Part shown: piece by piece, positions 32,693 to 33,025 of the stretch
How positions within the stretch are numbered: the first letter of the stretch is position 1
Layout: every line of letters begins with the position of its first letter
NCBI RefSeq assembly: GCF_004217415.1
Contig: NZ_SHLI01000001.1
Coordinates: forward strand, 2,027,501-2,060,525
From: Spiribacter vilamensis
GTDB lineage: Bacteria > Pseudomonadota > Gammaproteobacteria > Nitrococcales > Nitrococcaceae
Direction: 5' to 3'
Length of the DNA stretch: 33,025 nucleotides
Made by a program: the position numbers and the translations under genes
The notes under the pieces: generated by a model
The model's input: the letters and a program-made list of their open reading frames with translations, nothing else
Databases searched by the model: none
What the model was told of the DNA's origin: nothing

Positions 32693-32701
32693 GTGCAGCG
32701 C

Positions 32702-32776
<75 letters not shown>

Positions 32777-32807
32777 GATTCAGTGAACTTTTCAGGGGGT
32801 ATCCACG

Positions 32808-33025
32808 GTGGCCAAGGCGAAATTTGAGCGCAACAAGCCGCACGTAAACGTTGGCACGATTGGTCATGTTGACCATGGCAAGACGACGTTGACGGCGGCG
32901 ATGACGAAGGTACTGGCGGCCGAGTACGGGGGAGTTGCCCAGGACTTTGCCCAGATCGACAACGCCCCCGAGGAGCGCGAGCGTGGTATTACCATTGCCA
33001 CCGCGCATGTCGAGTACGAGACGCA
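32808..33025 (+). CDS. tuf: Elongation factor Tu, N-terminal part (cut by window end)
   Basis: EF-Tu is the GTPase that brings aminoacyl-tRNA to the ribosome. The frame starts at GTG 32808, eight bases after the ribosome site agggggt (32794-32800), and reads [19 protein letters not shown], then the P-loop [10 protein letters not shown] and, later, [21 protein letters not shown], the switch I region with the conserved RGITI. Family members normally begin with ATG. The gene is complete as far as seen (72 codons) and continues beyond 33025. It is co-transcribed with the three tRNA genes. Confidence 0.97.
   Translation, partial: MAKAKFERNKPHVNVGTIGHVDHGKTTLTAAMTKVLAAEYGGVAQDFAQIDNAPEERERGITIATAHVEYET

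Overview
The window looks like a chromosomal segment of a moderately to highly GC-rich gammaproteobacterium. The rRNA-birA-coaX-tRNA(Thr)...tRNA(Tyr)-tRNA(Gly)-tRNA(Thr)-tuf framework is the gammaproteobacterial arrangement (E. coli has birA and coaA, then thrU-tyrU-glyT-thrT-tufB). The Mrp-type antiporter, the cbb3-like oxidase and the GC-rich codon use would fit a halophilic or haloalkaliphilic member of the Ectothiorhodospiraceae. That taxonomic placement is inference; I could not run a search.

Layout. 1-2089: 3' part of 23S rRNA, 5S rRNA and the operon terminator. 2124-3640: birA and coaX with overlapping stop and start. 3698-3773: tRNA-Thr(UGU), the counterpart of thrU. From 3774 to 32462 about 28.7 kb of accessory genes separate this tRNA from the rest of the conserved cluster. 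3992-7486 is a mosaic of defence-type and unknown genes and relics: an Mrr-like type IV restriction enzyme, a 289-aa unknown, a small lipoprotein and a decayed IS66-like transposase. 7610-13833 is a tightly coupled three-gene cassette: an MmeI-like adenine methyltransferase without a visible nuclease domain, an SF2 helicase, and a T5orf172/GIY-YIG nuclease. I regard this as the best candidate for a novel restriction or anti-phage system. 13875-16228 is a junkyard: a 32-codon ORF coupled to a broken parA, a frameshifted PEP-CTERM gene, and an internally deleted IS3 element with both inverted repeats.

16258-23059 (minus strand) is an eight-gene Mrp-type cation/proton antiporter operon, read E-F-G-(A-C-terminal+B)-C-D-D'-D''. 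MrpA is split and there are three NuoL/M/N-like subunits. Every junction overlaps. 23322-23954 is a second, intact PEP-CTERM gene. Both PEP-CTERM genes carry a near-identical GG-N10-GC (sigma-54-type) promoter, which points to one regulon. 24140-24240 is a relic of an Mrr catalytic domain. 24362-25342 is an ArsB/ACR3/BASS-type transporter.

25414-32401 is a plus-strand, heme-rich respiratory operon: a CcoN with a CcoS/FixS-like N-terminal segment, CcoO, a membrane-anchored monoheme cytochrome c in the CcoP position, a c4-like diheme cytochrome, a TsdA-like diheme cytochrome and a CcoI-like copper P-type ATPase. Together they look like a terminal oxidase with its own electron-entry cytochromes and copper-loading pump, possibly fed by thiosulfate. 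32421-33025 returns to the conserved backbone: a promoter, tRNA-Tyr, tRNA-Gly, tRNA-Thr(GGU) and the start of tuf (GTG start, cut by the window edge).
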